Source: Hyphomicrobiales bacterium
GTDB taxonomy: Bacteria; Pseudomonadota; Alphaproteobacteria; Rhizobiales; OSC116
Length of the DNA: 64,000 bases
Assembly (NCBI GenBank): GCA_002401855.1
Contig: NVUH01000015.1
Span: 1-64,000, forward strand
Direction of reading: 5' to 3'
A model generated the notes under the pieces. It was given only the letters and a program-made list of their open reading frames with translations. It was not told the origin of the DNA and searched no databases. How positions within the stretch are numbered: position 1 is the first letter of the stretch; every line of letters starts with the position of its first letter. This document shows positions 1-9,721 of this stretch, piece by piece. Made by a program: the position numbers and the translations under genes.

Positions 1-407
1 GCCACCTTCAAACCTAAATTTTTGCTAGCTTTGGCAGCTTTTAACACTTGATCCACCGCCCATTCTTGGCGGGCTTGCGGGTTGCCATGCACACTTTCAG
101 GCGCAAAAGCATCAAATTGCGCGTCATAAGCCGGGTTAACCGCTACCAGCTGGCCTTGCAAATGGGTCGAAAGTTCGGTAATTTCCAAACCCGCATCAGC
201 ACATATGCCCTTCACTTCATCACAATAAGTTTGGCTTTCAGCCGCCTTATCCAAATCAAACAAGCGTGCATCGAACGTAGGAATTTGAATGCCTTTATAA
301 CCCAAATCACCTGCCCATTTGGTGATATTCTCGAGATTATTATAAGGTGCTTCATCACCCGCAAATTGTGCCAAAAATAAAGCTGGGCCTTTAATCAATC
401 CTGCCAT
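1..407 (-). CDS. Sugar phosphate isomerase/epimerase, 3' part cut by window edge
   Basis: This gene starts at an ATG whose complement lies at 405-407 and runs off the left edge, so about 135 codons are visible. The start follows GGGAG at a good distance. The product begins MAGLIKGPALFLAQFAGDEA and continues with a TIM-barrel-like pattern (GYKGIQIPTFDARLF, then EITELSTHLQGQ), which I recognise as the AP-endonuclease-2 sugar isomerase/epimerase family. It is the last visible member of the minus-strand hemicellulose operon, 26 bp below the GH43 gene. An interconversion of a monosaccharide or its derivative is inferred; the exact substrate is unknown. Confidence 0.8.
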   Translation of the reverse strand, partial: MAGLIKGPALFLAQFAGDEAPYNNLENITKWAGDLGYKGIQIPTFDARLFDLDKAAESQTYCDEVKGICADAGLEITELSTHLQGQLVAVNPAYDAQFDAFAPESVHGNPQARQEWAVDQVLKAAKASKNLGLKV

Positions 408-433
408 GTTTTTCTCCCTGTTTTTTGTGCCGT

Positions 434-2056
434 CTATTGCGGCGTATAATTAAAATATTCATAGTCGGCTGTATTGCCACGGCCAGATGTATCAAACGCC
501 ATCATACCAATAAATGCGCCAGTAAATGAACCATGCTCACCACGTCCACCTTCGTCCGAAATCACACTGGCATCAAGCACAGGGCCAATCTTCGCCCAGT
601 CACTCATCCCATCCATTTTGTAATAGAATTGCAGATCGCAATTGTCTACACAGGCACGCAATTCAACACTTTTTCCCTTAAGCGGAATAATTTCCTCAAG
701 CGGAAATTGCAATTGCGCCTCAGGATAATCCCCAGGGCAAGTCATCACAGTCAAAATCGCCCCATGTTTCGGGTCATGTGTCACCCCAACAAAATGCAAT
801 TTATGACGGTTATAATAATGTGTCAAACCAGCAGTTTGCTGATAACTATCAGTAGTAAACGTTAGTTTAGTTTCAGCCGTAAATTTAAAATGCTGCTGAC
901 GTCTCGCCACCAAAGCTTGCTCAAACCACGAGCCAATAGACTCCCGTCCAATCAACCGCAAACAATCACCCGTCAGCTCAAAAATTCGCTCGGGATGCGG
1001 CGTACGCAACCATTGAAAATCAATCGGCAAAGTCTTGCTATCAAACCGACAATGCACAGCTTTCGGCGCATCAGGCATAATGCTATTATCAGGCGAAGGC
1101 ACTTCAGTATCAGGCACCATTGTGCCATTTTCCAAATACAGCCAATCATCATCTTTCCACACACATTTCTGAATGCCAGTCTCCCGACCTAACGGGCTGC
1201 GATGATATCCAGCTTCACCTTCAACCAGCGACAATGGCCGACTCATCAAATGGCTATGATAAACATCACCCTCTGGCGTTTCAACATATTGCCCATGCCC
1301 CGCACGTTGCACAGGGTTTAACGGCGCATCTTTCGCAGTCATTAAATGCTTATTCGGGTGCAATTCATACGGCCCATCAATATTACGGCTCCGCGCCATA
1401 GTCACCACATGGTTATACGCCGTGCCACCTTCGGCCGTCGTCATATAATAATAGCCATGCTTCTTAAACACATGCGGGCCCTCAACCAATTTATGGTCAC
1501 TGCCCTCAAATACATTTTTTATCGGCCCAACCAATTTACCCAGCTCAGCATCAAATTCTTGCAGCAATATACCATCAAATGCCGTGCCCGTAGGTGATCC
1601 ACCAATCGAGTCAGTATTAAACCGCCACTGCATATTCATAAACCATTTTTTGCCATCATCATCATGAAACAAAGATGGGTCAAACCCAGATGAATTGCAG
1701 TAAACAGGATCAGACCATTCACCATCAATCGTATCGCAAGTCACAATATAATTATGCGCATCTTTAAAATTGCCGTCATACCGTTTTACATCAGTATAAA
1801 CCAACCAAAATTTTCCGTCAGCATGGGACAAACATGGCGCCCAAACACCGCAACTATCAGGGTCACCGCGCATATCAAGCTGGCTTTCACGCCGCAATGG
1901 CCGCGTGATCAAAGTCCAATTCACTAAATCCTTAGAATGATGAATTTGCACCCCCGGATACCACTCAAAAGTCGAAACCGCGATGTAATAATCATCCCCC
2001 ACCCGTATCATCGATGGGTCAGCATTAAAGCCTGGCAATACTGGATTTACAATCAT
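434..2056 (-). CDS. GH43 beta-xylosidase/arabinofuranosidase
   Basis: The 540-residue protein resembles cytoplasmic GH43 xylan 1,4-beta-xylosidases, which release xylose or arabinose from short oligosaccharides. The five-bladed propeller half begins NPVLPGFNADPSM. The three acidic catalytic residues of the family are all visible: Asp13 (FNADPS), Asp126 (SGFDPSLF) and Glu192 (LVEGPHVF). The C-terminal half fits the lectin-like domain that closes the active site in XynB-type enzymes. I chose the ATG at 2054-2056 because GAGGGGAAG precedes it; a TTG 21 bp upstream is less likely. There is no signal peptide, so it acts on imported oligomers. Xylosidase versus arabinofuranosidase activity cannot be separated from sequence alone. 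Confidence 0.9.
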   Translation of the reverse strand: MIVNPVLPGFNADPSMIRVGDDYYIAVSTFEWYPGVQIHHSKDLVNWTLITRPLRRESQLDMRGDPDSCGVWAPCLSHADGKFWLVYTDVKRYDGNFKDAHNYIVTCDTIDGEWSDPVYCNSSGFDPSLFHDDDGKKWFMNMQWRFNTDSIGGSPTGTAFDGILLQEFDAELGKLVGPIKNVFEGSDHKLVEGPHVFKKHGYYYMTTAEGGTAYNHVVTMARSRNIDGPYELHPNKHLMTAKDAPLNPVQRAGHGQYVETPEGDVYHSHLMSRPLSLVEGEAGYHRSPLGRETGIQKCVWKDDDWLYLENGTMVPDTEVPSPDNSIMPDAPKAVHCRFDSKTLPIDFQWLRTPHPERIFELTGDCLRLIGRESIGSWFEQALVARRQQHFKFTAETKLTFTTDSYQQTAGLTHYYNRHKLHFVGVTHDPKHGAILTVMTCPGDYPEAQLQFPLEEIIPLKGKSVELRACVDNCDLQFYYKMDGMSDWAKIGPVLDASVISDEGGRGEHGSFTGAFIGMMAFDTSGRGNTADYEYFNYTPQ

Positions 2057-2144
2057 TTTCTTCCCCTCACAAATCAACGCACCAACCCGCAGGTTGGCAC
2101 GTTCTATCTCTTATATCTAGTCAATTATTCAAACACTATTACGT

Positions 2145-3176
2145 TCAAGTGCTAGAGCTTTTAGCCCAAAGATTAATATCTTCTTCGTTAGCATATACGT
2201 CAATCTCCGCAAGCTCTTCTTTAGAGAATTCAAGATTATCAATAGCACCAACACAATCAGTAATTTGGCTCACTTTTGATGCACCAATCAATGCAGTTGT
2301 AATGCCACCATCACGCAATACCCAAGCCAAAGCCATTTGTGCCAATGTTTGGCCACGTTTGCCAGCAATGTCATTAAGCTTGTTAATGTTAGCAATGGCT
2401 TTGTCACTCAACATATTCGGATTAAGCGATTTGCCTTGTGTCGCACGGCTATCAGACGGCGTACCGTTCAGATATTTATTAGTCAACATACCTTGCGCCA
2501 ACGGCGTAAAGGCAATAGAGCCAATGCCTTCTTCTTTAAGCGTTTCTTTCAAGCCATCACGCTCAACCCAGCGGTTAATCATGTTATAGCTCGGTTGATG
2601 AATGATACATGGTGTACCCAAATCACGCAAAATCGCCGCAGCACGTTTGGTATCCGCACTATTATATGAAGAAATACCAACATATAAAGCTTTACCAGCC
2701 CGCACAATACTATCCAACGCACCCATAGTTTCTTCTAATGGTGTGTTCGGGTCAAACCTATGAGAATAAAAAATATCAACATAATCCAACCCCATGCGTT
2801 TCAGTGATTGATCACAAGATGAGATAAGATATTTACGGCTGCCCCATTCACCATAAGGGCCATCCCACATATGATAACCGGCTTTTGAGCTAATCACCAA
2901 TTCATCACGATAACCAGCAAAATCGGTGCGTAAAATTTCACCAAAAGCAGTTTCGGCAGAGCCAGCTGGTGGGCCATAATTATTCGCAAGGTCAAAATGC
3001 GTAATGCCGGCATCAAATGCCGCGCGGCATAATTCGCGTTTTAGCTCGTGCGGCGTATCACCACCAAAATTGTGCCAAAGCCCAAGCGAAATAAGTGGTA
3101 ATTTCAAACCAGATTTGCCGCAATAAGCGTATTTCATCTTGCTGTAGCGGTCTTCTGCGGGTGTATATGTCATCAT
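2145..3176 (-). CDS. YghZ-like aldo/keto reductase
   Basis: This 343-residue NADPH-dependent aldo/keto reductase is close throughout to E. coli YghZ (L-glyceraldehyde-3-phosphate reductase): CGKSGLKLPLISLGLWHNFG near the N terminus, FDLANNYGPPAGSAE, VDIFYSHRFDPNTP and a C-terminal ALIGASK motif. The family's catalytic Asp, Tyr, Lys and His can be placed in FDLANNYG, SSKAGY and YSHR. Two adjacent ATG codons begin the gene after TAGGGA, and either could be used. It lies between the Gfo/Idh oxidoreductase and the GH43 gene in the sugar operon, so it probably reduces a sugar aldehyde or detoxifies a by-product. The physiological substrate is inference. Confidence 0.9.
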   Translation of the reverse strand: MMTYTPAEDRYSKMKYAYCGKSGLKLPLISLGLWHNFGGDTPHELKRELCRAAFDAGITHFDLANNYGPPAGSAETAFGEILRTDFAGYRDELVISSKAGYHMWDGPYGEWGSRKYLISSCDQSLKRMGLDYVDIFYSHRFDPNTPLEETMGALDSIVRAGKALYVGISSYNSADTKRAAAILRDLGTPCIIHQPSYNMINRWVERDGLKETLKEEGIGSIAFTPLAQGMLTNKYLNGTPSDSRATQGKSLNPNMLSDKAIANINKLNDIAGKRGQTLAQMALAWVLRDGGITTALIGASKVSQITDCVGAIDNLEFSKEELAEIDVYANEEDINLWAKSSST

Positions 3177-3300
3177 GTATTCCCTATTTTAAAGTTAGAT
3201 GCACATTAAATGTGCTTATATTTGTAGCTTCGAGTATTAACGTTAGTATAAACCCGAAAATAAAATGCCTTCAAGCAATATTTAACTTGAAGGCTGCATT

Positions 3301-4431
3301 TTATTTAAGCAGCGCTTGTGCTTCTTTTATTCCAAGCGGCGCAGGTTGCGTACATGTGGTTGTCAAATCAACAAATTGGCCTGTTTCGCCAGATTTTAAG
3401 ATAGACGTCATCACATCCACCGCATGGATAGCGCGGTCAAGTGAACATCTATGCTCACGCCCTTCAACAATCGCCGCCGCCATATCGGCCAAGCCGACAG
3501 TACGGTAATTAGCCATCATGCCAGATTTATGCTCTTGGTTCGGCACACCCAATGGATGATCCCAAGCGTCAATAGTTTTAATTTCACCATCTGCCAAAGC
3601 ATATTCAACATCATTGCCAAAAAAGTTAGGATCAGGCACATAAATAGTACCTTCAGTGCCGTAAAGCTCCATATTGGCATGACGATGCGATTTAATGTCC
3701 CAACTTGCAGACATTGTAATCGTCGCGCCATTTTCAAATTCAAGCAAAGCATGAATATTAGTCGGTGTTTTCACCGGCACAGTTTCACCCTTACGATCGC
3801 CCGAACCAATGGTACGAGTATCTTTCGCCGAACTTGTCAAAGCACCAACCCGTTTCACAGGGCCAATCAAGTTAATCAGGTTAGCCACATAATAAGGGCC
3901 AACGTCCAAAATAGGGCCAGCACCAGGCAAAAAGAAGAAATCTGGGTTTGGATGCCAGCTTTCCATACCTTGACTCATCACATGACAAGAACCCGCGATA
4001 ATTTCACCAACCAAACCATCATCAATGCTTTTGCGTGCAAGCTGATGGCTACCACCCAAAATCGTATCAGGCGCAGAACCAACCCGTAGGTTTTTACTCT
4101 CAGAAAGCGCCCGTAAATCTTCACCCTGCTCAAGCGTCAACACCAAAGGTTTTTCGCTATAAGCATGTTTGCCAGCTTCCAAAATACGCTTGGTTATTGG
4201 ATAATGCGCATCAGGAATGGTCAAATTAACAATCATCTCAATGTCATCAGAGGCAAGCAACTCGTCAACCGTCCGCGCATCCACACCAAATTCTTCAGCC
4301 CGCGCTTTGGCAGCATCCATATTCAAGTCCGCAACCGCACGAATTTCCAAATTTTTAAACATCGGGGCGAGCCGCAAATATGCCGCACTAATGTTACCGC
4401 AACCGATAATACCTACACCAATATCATTCAT
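3301..4431 (-). CDS. Gfo/Idh/MocA family oxidoreductase
   Basis: A 376-residue NAD(P)-dependent sugar or polyol dehydrogenase. The N-terminal Rossmann fold shows GVGIIGCGNISAAYL (GxGxxxA/S type). The family EKP motif is present as YSEKPLVLTLEQG around residue 95, with the Lys expected to act in catalysis. The C-terminal beta-sheet domain contains GPILDVGPYYVANLI, with a plausible catalytic-region Asp. The start has AAGGGA just upstream. It sits 21 bp below the TIM-barrel isomerase gene, and the two form a typical oxidise-isomerise pair in sugar operons. The substrate, perhaps a manno- or xylo-sugar, is not determined. Confidence 0.88.
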   Translation of the reverse strand: MNDIGVGIIGCGNISAAYLRLAPMFKNLEIRAVADLNMDAAKARAEEFGVDARTVDELLASDDIEMIVNLTIPDAHYPITKRILEAGKHAYSEKPLVLTLEQGEDLRALSESKNLRVGSAPDTILGGSHQLARKSIDDGLVGEIIAGSCHVMSQGMESWHPNPDFFFLPGAGPILDVGPYYVANLINLIGPVKRVGALTSSAKDTRTIGSGDRKGETVPVKTPTNIHALLEFENGATITMSASWDIKSHRHANMELYGTEGTIYVPDPNFFGNDVEYALADGEIKTIDAWDHPLGVPNQEHKSGMMANYRTVGLADMAAAIVEGREHRCSLDRAIHAVDVMTSILKSGETGQFVDLTTTCTQPAPLGIKEAQALLK

Positions 4432-4452
4432 AATTTTTTCCCTTAAATTTAA

Positions 4453-5208
4453 TTAAAGCGCCTTTGCAGCGGCAATAGACCGTTTAGCAAAACGCGTAGC
4501 GTCGCTTGGATTGTCATGTTCCATCACAAATAATTTAGCACGGGTTTTTTTCAACGCCGCCATAATGCCCACCCAATCCATAGTGCCTTCGCCAACGTCA
4601 GCCCAACCATCTTCATCTACACATTCACCTTCAGGTGCAATGTCTTTCACATGGGCAGCCACAATGCGGTCAGCATATTTTTCAATCCAAGCAATCGGGT
4701 CTTGCTTACCTTTAACACCCCATGCCACGTCAAATTCAAGCGCCAAACGCTCATCAGCTTCCAAAATCAAGTCCAATGGCATTTCACCAGTGTCAGTCAC
4801 CGCAAATTCAAACGCATGATTATGCCAACCAAAAGTCAAACCAGCCGCCCAATATGGCGCACCAGCAGCAGCAAGTTCTTTGCCAAATGCCCGCCAACCA
4901 GCAGCATCTTTTACCCGCTCTTCGGGTGGAATAGCTGGCACAAAAATATATTCCATATCCAATTCTTTGGCAATCTCAAGCACACGAGCTGATTCATCAC
5001 GCACCATGTCAAAACCAAAATGGCCAGACACCATGTGCAAGCCATTAGCTTTAAGATCAACTTTTAGCTCAGCAAGTTTATCAAGATTGGCATACAAACC
5101 ACCAAAACCTTCAACCTGGCTATAACCAAGATCACCTAGCATTTTCAAAGTTTCACCCAGCGGTGGAAAGTTCCGTGAGCTATATAATTGGTAAGAAAAG
5201 TCAGTCAT
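4453..5208 (-). CDS. Sugar phosphate isomerase/epimerase (TIM barrel)
   Basis: This 251-residue protein belongs to the AP-endonuclease-2-like isomerase family. It begins YQLYSSRNFPPLGETLKML and carries metal-site-like motifs on successive strands: HNHAFEF, ALEFDVAWGVKGKQDP, AAHVKDIAPEGE and VMEHDNPSDA. Glu, Asp and His at these positions normally bind a divalent metal. The ATG follows TTAGGGA. It is the first gene after the beta-mannosidase, 97 bp away, and upstream of the Gfo/Idh gene, so it likely interconverts a sugar or keto-sugar released in the cytoplasm. It is a distant paralog of the gene at the left edge. Confidence 0.85.
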   Translation of the reverse strand: MTDFSYQLYSSRNFPPLGETLKMLGDLGYSQVEGFGGLYANLDKLAELKVDLKANGLHMVSGHFGFDMVRDESARVLEIAKELDMEYIFVPAIPPEERVKDAAGWRAFGKELAAAGAPYWAAGLTFGWHNHAFEFAVTDTGEMPLDLILEADERLALEFDVAWGVKGKQDPIAWIEKYADRIVAAHVKDIAPEGECVDEDGWADVGEGTMDWVGIMAALKKTRAKLFVMEHDNPSDATRFAKRSIAAAKAL

Positions 5209-5305
5209 TATTTTTTCCCTAAGTTTTAAATTTCAATTTAGTTTATATGCGGACTATCTAAGCCCAGATGGAGCATACGCTCAAATTCACCTCAAACCTG
5301 TGTTT

Positions 5306-7714
5306 CTATTTCTTATAAGTTGCACTGTACAAATCACGCACAATAAATGTCCGCATGGCTTCATTCAGCTTTCCACCGCGCGGCGCAAACTTCACTTCGC
5401 GGCTTTCGCCTGCCAACATCATAAAGCAATTGTCGCTATAGCGACCCTCAACTTCAGCCTCTAAAGTGACAAATAATGCCAAGCCTTGGCAGCTTATATT
5501 AACGATAATACTATCACCATCAATCCGCGTTGTAAATGCAATATCAGGGTCAGACAAATCTAACTGTTTATAAGGCAACGGCGTATAATGATCAGCGCCA
5601 GCCATGCCATTATCAGCTTTAAACCGATAGCTCAAAATCTGCCCGTCTTCAATGTCAGTTTGCTTTAATGTCACCAACGATTCAGCAACATTAGAATTCA
5701 CCACACGACTAGCGCTTTGCAACAATGTCGCCTTGCCATCCATATCAATCAAGCTCAACTCAACCTCAACAACCGCAGCAGCCAATGTGTCATTAACCGC
5801 CATCACTTTAAGCGTGTCACCTTCAGGAATAATCGATACAGCCACGCTCTGATAAAACCGCTTGACCATATAATGCATCAACTTCCAATCGCCGCCATAA
5901 TCAAGGCTCGCCCAGCTGGCCACAGGCCATGTATCATTAAGCTGCCAGTATAATGTGCCCATGCAATGCGGCTTCAAGCTGCGCCAAAATTCAACCGCAG
6001 TCCGTATCGCCAAACCCTGCTGAATTTGGCTGACATAAACAAAATTCTCAAACCCTTCAGGAAAACGGAAATAACGAAACATCGTCTCAGCAATCCGCGC
6101 ATTACCACCTGCATTTTTCTGATGGCTTTCCATCACCGAAGACGCAATATTCCAGTCTTTTTCATCAGCAAAACTACGCACCACATTCATCGAAGGGAAA
6201 GATTGAAAACCAAACTCACTACAAAAACGCGGCTTAATTTCATAATAATTATCAAAGCTCTTGCCCTCATGCCATACTGACCAATAATGCATATCGCCAG
6301 ATGAGTCATCATGCCAAGCATCGCCAAAATTCATCGGGCCAGATGATGGGCTAGATGGCCACCAAACCGCATTTTCATCAGCCTTATTCATCGCCTGCTC
6401 AATCACCCGGTTCAAACGATCATAGCCAACCAAATACAGGTCACGATTTTTGCGAGTTTCTTCATACCAAGTCAACGCACCAACCAGCTCATTGTCACCA
6501 CACCAAAGCGCCAAACAAGCATGATGCGACAGCCGCGCCACCTGCTCACCCACTTCAATCGCCACCTCATTTAAAAATTCAGGATCAGATGGGTAAATGT
6601 TGCAAGAATACATAAAGTCCTGCCACACAAGCAGCCCAAGCTCCGAACATTGTTCATAAAATGAGTCGGCCTCATAACGCCCACCACCCCACACGCGGAT
6701 CATATTCATATTGGCATCAACCGCACTTTGCAGCAGGTCAAGCGTCGCTTCGTCAGTAATCTTAGATGGCAAAGCATCCGCAGGTATCCAATTGGCACCC
6801 CGCATGAAGATGTTTTCACCGTTAACTTTAAACGCAAAGCTTTTACCCACCTCATCATCCAAGGTTTCAAGCTCAATGGTGCGCAAGCCAATTTTACGGC
6901 TCTCATTCCACGTACCAACGCGTAATTTCAACTCATATAAAGGCTGCTCACCACTACCAACAGGCCACCAAATTTTTGGGTTTTCAATTTTGAAATTAAG
7001 CTCTAATTTTGCGCCATCAGTCGTGCCAGTTAACGTCTGGCCATCAAATTCCACAACATAAACTTGCCCACTCACCTCACCAGATAACCTCGCTTCAACC
7101 GCCAACTCAACCACGCCATCAACATGGGTTTGAACCACCGAAACCTGCTCAACCCGCACACTCACAGCTCTTATGCAAATATCGCCATAAACCCCAAATG
7201 GTGCCAGAGCCACACCCCAATCCCAACCAAAATCACACTGCACTTTGCGTAGCATGTTACCATTGGGTATATCACAATTACCTTCTTGATAAGGCACAGG
7301 ATAAGGTTGGATGTCTTGCAAACGGTTAGCTTCAACCGTATTGGAATGAAAATAAATTTCAATCTCATTCGCGCCCGATTTTAATATATCGGTCACATCA
7401 ACACTAAAAAACCTAAACACATTTTTCGCGCTTAAAATCTTAGTGCCATTGATAGAAATATCCGCCACGCAATCCAACTCAGAAACATCAAAGTCATAAC
7501 GCTGGCCAGCCACAATTTCCATGTCAAATGTGCGTGACACAATCCAATCGCGTTCGGCAATCCACCTCACGTCATATTCATTGCGCCCATAATAAGGATC
7601 AGCAATTTCGCCAGCTGCCAACAAAGCCGAAACCGAGTCGCCCGGCAATGCCATCGGCAAACAATAAGAACCCTGCGCATCGCGCAGAGTCCAATTACCA
7701 GATAAATTTAACAT
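5306..7714 (-). CDS. GH2 beta-mannosidase
   Basis: The 802-residue enzyme matches family GH2 beta-mannosidases, which hydrolyse terminal beta-mannosyl residues. It starts with the family-typical jelly-roll (LPGDSVSALLAAGEIADPYY, then GRNEYDVRWIAERDW). The TIM barrel contains WGGGRYEADSFYEQC, the acid/base Glu409 in CGDNE and the nucleophile Glu500 in CSEFGFQSFPS. LYWQLNDTWPVASWAS follows, as in the family. No signal peptide is seen, so it is cytoplasmic and acts on imported manno-oligosaccharides. It lies 17 bp downstream of the transporter ATPase stop, indicating translation from the same message. Confidence 0.92.
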   Translation of the reverse strand: MLNLSGNWTLRDAQGSYCLPMALPGDSVSALLAAGEIADPYYGRNEYDVRWIAERDWIVSRTFDMEIVAGQRYDFDVSELDCVADISINGTKILSAKNVFRFFSVDVTDILKSGANEIEIYFHSNTVEANRLQDIQPYPVPYQEGNCDIPNGNMLRKVQCDFGWDWGVALAPFGVYGDICIRAVSVRVEQVSVVQTHVDGVVELAVEARLSGEVSGQVYVVEFDGQTLTGTTDGAKLELNFKIENPKIWWPVGSGEQPLYELKLRVGTWNESRKIGLRTIELETLDDEVGKSFAFKVNGENIFMRGANWIPADALPSKITDEATLDLLQSAVDANMNMIRVWGGGRYEADSFYEQCSELGLLVWQDFMYSCNIYPSDPEFLNEVAIEVGEQVARLSHHACLALWCGDNELVGALTWYEETRKNRDLYLVGYDRLNRVIEQAMNKADENAVWWPSSPSSGPMNFGDAWHDDSSGDMHYWSVWHEGKSFDNYYEIKPRFCSEFGFQSFPSMNVVRSFADEKDWNIASSVMESHQKNAGGNARIAETMFRYFRFPEGFENFVYVSQIQQGLAIRTAVEFWRSLKPHCMGTLYWQLNDTWPVASWASLDYGGDWKLMHYMVKRFYQSVAVSIIPEGDTLKVMAVNDTLAAAVVEVELSLIDMDGKATLLQSASRVVNSNVAESLVTLKQTDIEDGQILSYRFKADNGMAGADHYTPLPYKQLDLSDPDIAFTTRIDGDSIIVNISCQGLALFVTLEAEVEGRYSDNCFMMLAGESREVKFAPRGGKLNEAMRTFIVRDLYSATYKK

Positions 7715-7731
7715 ATTAATGACCTAATAAA

Positions 7732-8808
7732 TTAGAGACGCATTTCGGTTTCGGCATCAAATAATGACGCTTTACCAATGTTGAAATCAAGATGCACATC
7801 AGAGCCATTTTTAACAATGTCTTCAGCTTTCACTTTCACACAGAAAGGCTCACCTTCTACCGTCATCCATAACAGGCTTTCGCTACCCATTGGCTCGTTC
7901 AAGTCAACTTTAGCTTGCACACTATCAGCGCCCGTAGCCGCCAAAACTGTGGTATATTCAGGCCGCACACCCAAAGTGGCTTTACCGTCTTTTAATTTAC
8001 TTTCACCATCATAACCGTCTAATGAAACAATTGTATTGCCAAATTTAAATCTTTTGCCATTATCAAAAATTTCACCTTGCATGAAATTCATCGACGGAGA
8101 GCCAATAAAACCAGCCACAAATAAATTTGTTGGCTTGTTATAAATAATTAATGGGTCATCCAATTGTTGAATAATGCCACCGCGCATAATCGCAATGCGG
8201 TCAGCCAAAGTCAAAGCTTCAATTTGGTCATGGGTCACATAAACCATAGTGTTGCCAAGTCTGGCATGCAAACGTTTCAATTCAACCCGCAATTCAGAGC
8301 GCAATTTAGCGTCCAAGTTAGACAAAGGCTCATCAAACAAAAATACATTGGCTTCACGTACCAAAGCACGGCCAATCGCCACCCGTTGGCGCTGACCACC
8401 AGAAAGCGCTGCAGGCTTACGATCAAGCAATGGGCCAATTTGCAAAATATCAGCCGCATAGTCCAACCGTTTGGCAATCTCGTCTTTGGCCATTTTTTGG
8501 TTTTTAAGTCCAAATTCCAAATTTCCACGTACCGTCATTTGCGGGTATAGAGCGTAAGATTGAAACACCATGCCAATCCCGCGGTCTTTAGGTTCTGCCC
8601 AAGTCACATTTTTACCATTGATAAAAATTTGGCCGCCCGTAATGTCTAGCAAGCCAGCCAAACAGTTAAGCAAAGTTGATTTGCCACAACCAGAAGGGCC
8701 AAGCAAAACCAAAAATTCACCCTCAAAAATTTCGATATTCAATTTTTTCAGCACTTCAACTGAGCCAAAAGCCAAGTCTAGGTCTTTTACAACAATAGAT
8801 TTATTCAT
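7732..8808 (-). CDS. UgpC/MalK-type sugar ABC transporter ATPase
   Basis: A 358-residue ATPase of carbohydrate ABC importers. Walker A GPSGCGKST is at residues 37-45, the Q-loop is in FQSYALYPQ, the signature LSGGQRQRV is near 135-143, Walker B VFLFDEP is near 155-161 and the H-loop is YVTHD. The C-terminal extension carries the regulatory OB-fold (TOBE) typical of MalK/UgpC, including LGVRPEYTTV. It is 4 bp from the MalG-type permease gene and 17 bp from the mannosidase gene. It powers import of the operon's oligosaccharide, inferred to be a beta-manno- or xylo-oligomer. Confidence 0.95.
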   Translation of the reverse strand: MNKSIVVKDLDLAFGSVEVLKKLNIEIFEGEFLVLLGPSGCGKSTLLNCLAGLLDITGGQIFINGKNVTWAEPKDRGIGMVFQSYALYPQMTVRGNLEFGLKNQKMAKDEIAKRLDYAADILQIGPLLDRKPAALSGGQRQRVAIGRALVREANVFLFDEPLSNLDAKLRSELRVELKRLHARLGNTMVYVTHDQIEALTLADRIAIMRGGIIQQLDDPLIIYNKPTNLFVAGFIGSPSMNFMQGEIFDNGKRFKFGNTIVSLDGYDGESKLKDGKATLGVRPEYTTVLAATGADSVQAKVDLNEPMGSESLLWMTVEGEPFCVKVKAEDIVKNGSDVHLDFNIGKASLFDAETEMRL

Positions 8809-8812
8809 TAGA

Positions 8813-9721
8813 TTAGCCTTTCACGGCGCCAGCAGCGATACCACGGACAAACAATTTACCAGAGACAAAATACACAACCAGCGGCACAATCGCCGTCAGC
8901 ATAGTTGCCGCCATATTCACATTATATTCCCGAACACCCTGAATAGAGTTCACAATATTATTCAATTGCACCGTCATCGGATAATTCGCTGGTTTGGTAT
9001 AAATCACCCCAAACAAGAAATCATTCCAAATGCCTGTCACTTGTAAAATAATACCCACCACAAAAATTGGCAGTGACATTGGCACCATAACCTTTAAGAA
9101 TATACCCCAGAAACCCGCACCATCAATCCGAGCTGCTTTAAACAATTCTTCAGGCAATGAGATAAAATAATTTCGGAACAACAAGGTCAGAATAGGCATA
9201 CCAAAAATCGTATGCACCATCACCAAACCTGCTAATTTTGTATACAGGCCAAGTTGCGCTAAAATCAGCACCAAAGGATAAATCATCACTTGGTAAGGGA
9301 TAAAGGCGCCAAAGATCAAAATGGTGAAAAACACGTTAGAGCCTTTAAACTTCCAATTTGCAAGCGCGTAACCATTCACCGATGCCACCGCAATCGAAAT
9401 TAAAGTCGAAGGCACGGTAATCCATACTGAATTCCAAAAACCGCGGCTTAAACCATCACAATTCAGACCCGTGCAAGCTTCCGACCACGCTTTCACCCAT
9501 GGCTGAAACGTAACTTCTATGGGCGGCGAAAATATATTACCAATCCGCACTTCAGGCATGCCTTTTAACGAGGTCATCATCATCACATATAATGGCACAA
9601 GATAATAAAACGCCGAGAAACCGAGCACACCATAAATTATAATATTGCGGCTAGAAAAAAATTTCTTAGGCTTTGTGCCGCTCGGTTCTACAGAACCATT
9701 ATTCACATCAGTAGCACTCAT
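8813..9721 (-). CDS. Sugar ABC transporter permease, MalG type
   Basis: A 302-residue inner-membrane permease with about six transmembrane segments, starting after a short cytoplasmic tail with FSSRNIIIYGVLGFSAFYYL. The binding-protein-dependent transport (EAA) loop reads ELFKAARIDGAGFWGIFLKV, and the protein ends in VRGIAAGAVKG, as MalG-family proteins do. Its start overlaps the stop of the upstream permease by 4 bp (ATGA), so the two are translationally coupled. It pairs with the MalF-type subunit and the UgpC-type ATPase. Confidence 0.93.
   Translation of the reverse strand: MSATDVNNGSVEPSGTKPKKFFSSRNIIIYGVLGFSAFYYLVPLYVMMMTSLKGMPEVRIGNIFSPPIEVTFQPWVKAWSEACTGLNCDGLSRGFWNSVWITVPSTLISIAVASVNGYALANWKFKGSNVFFTILIFGAFIPYQVMIYPLVLILAQLGLYTKLAGLVMVHTIFGMPILTLLFRNYFISLPEELFKAARIDGAGFWGIFLKVMVPMSLPIFVVGIILQVTGIWNDFLFGVIYTKPANYPMTVQLNNIVNSIQGVREYNVNMAATMLTAIVPLVVYFVSGKLFVRGIAAGAVKG

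Noticed and set aside
2057-2077. Seven extra residues at the N terminus of the GH43 protein from a TTG
   Set aside because: The ATG at 2056 has a strong GAGGGGAAG site and gives the usual family start (NPVLPGF).
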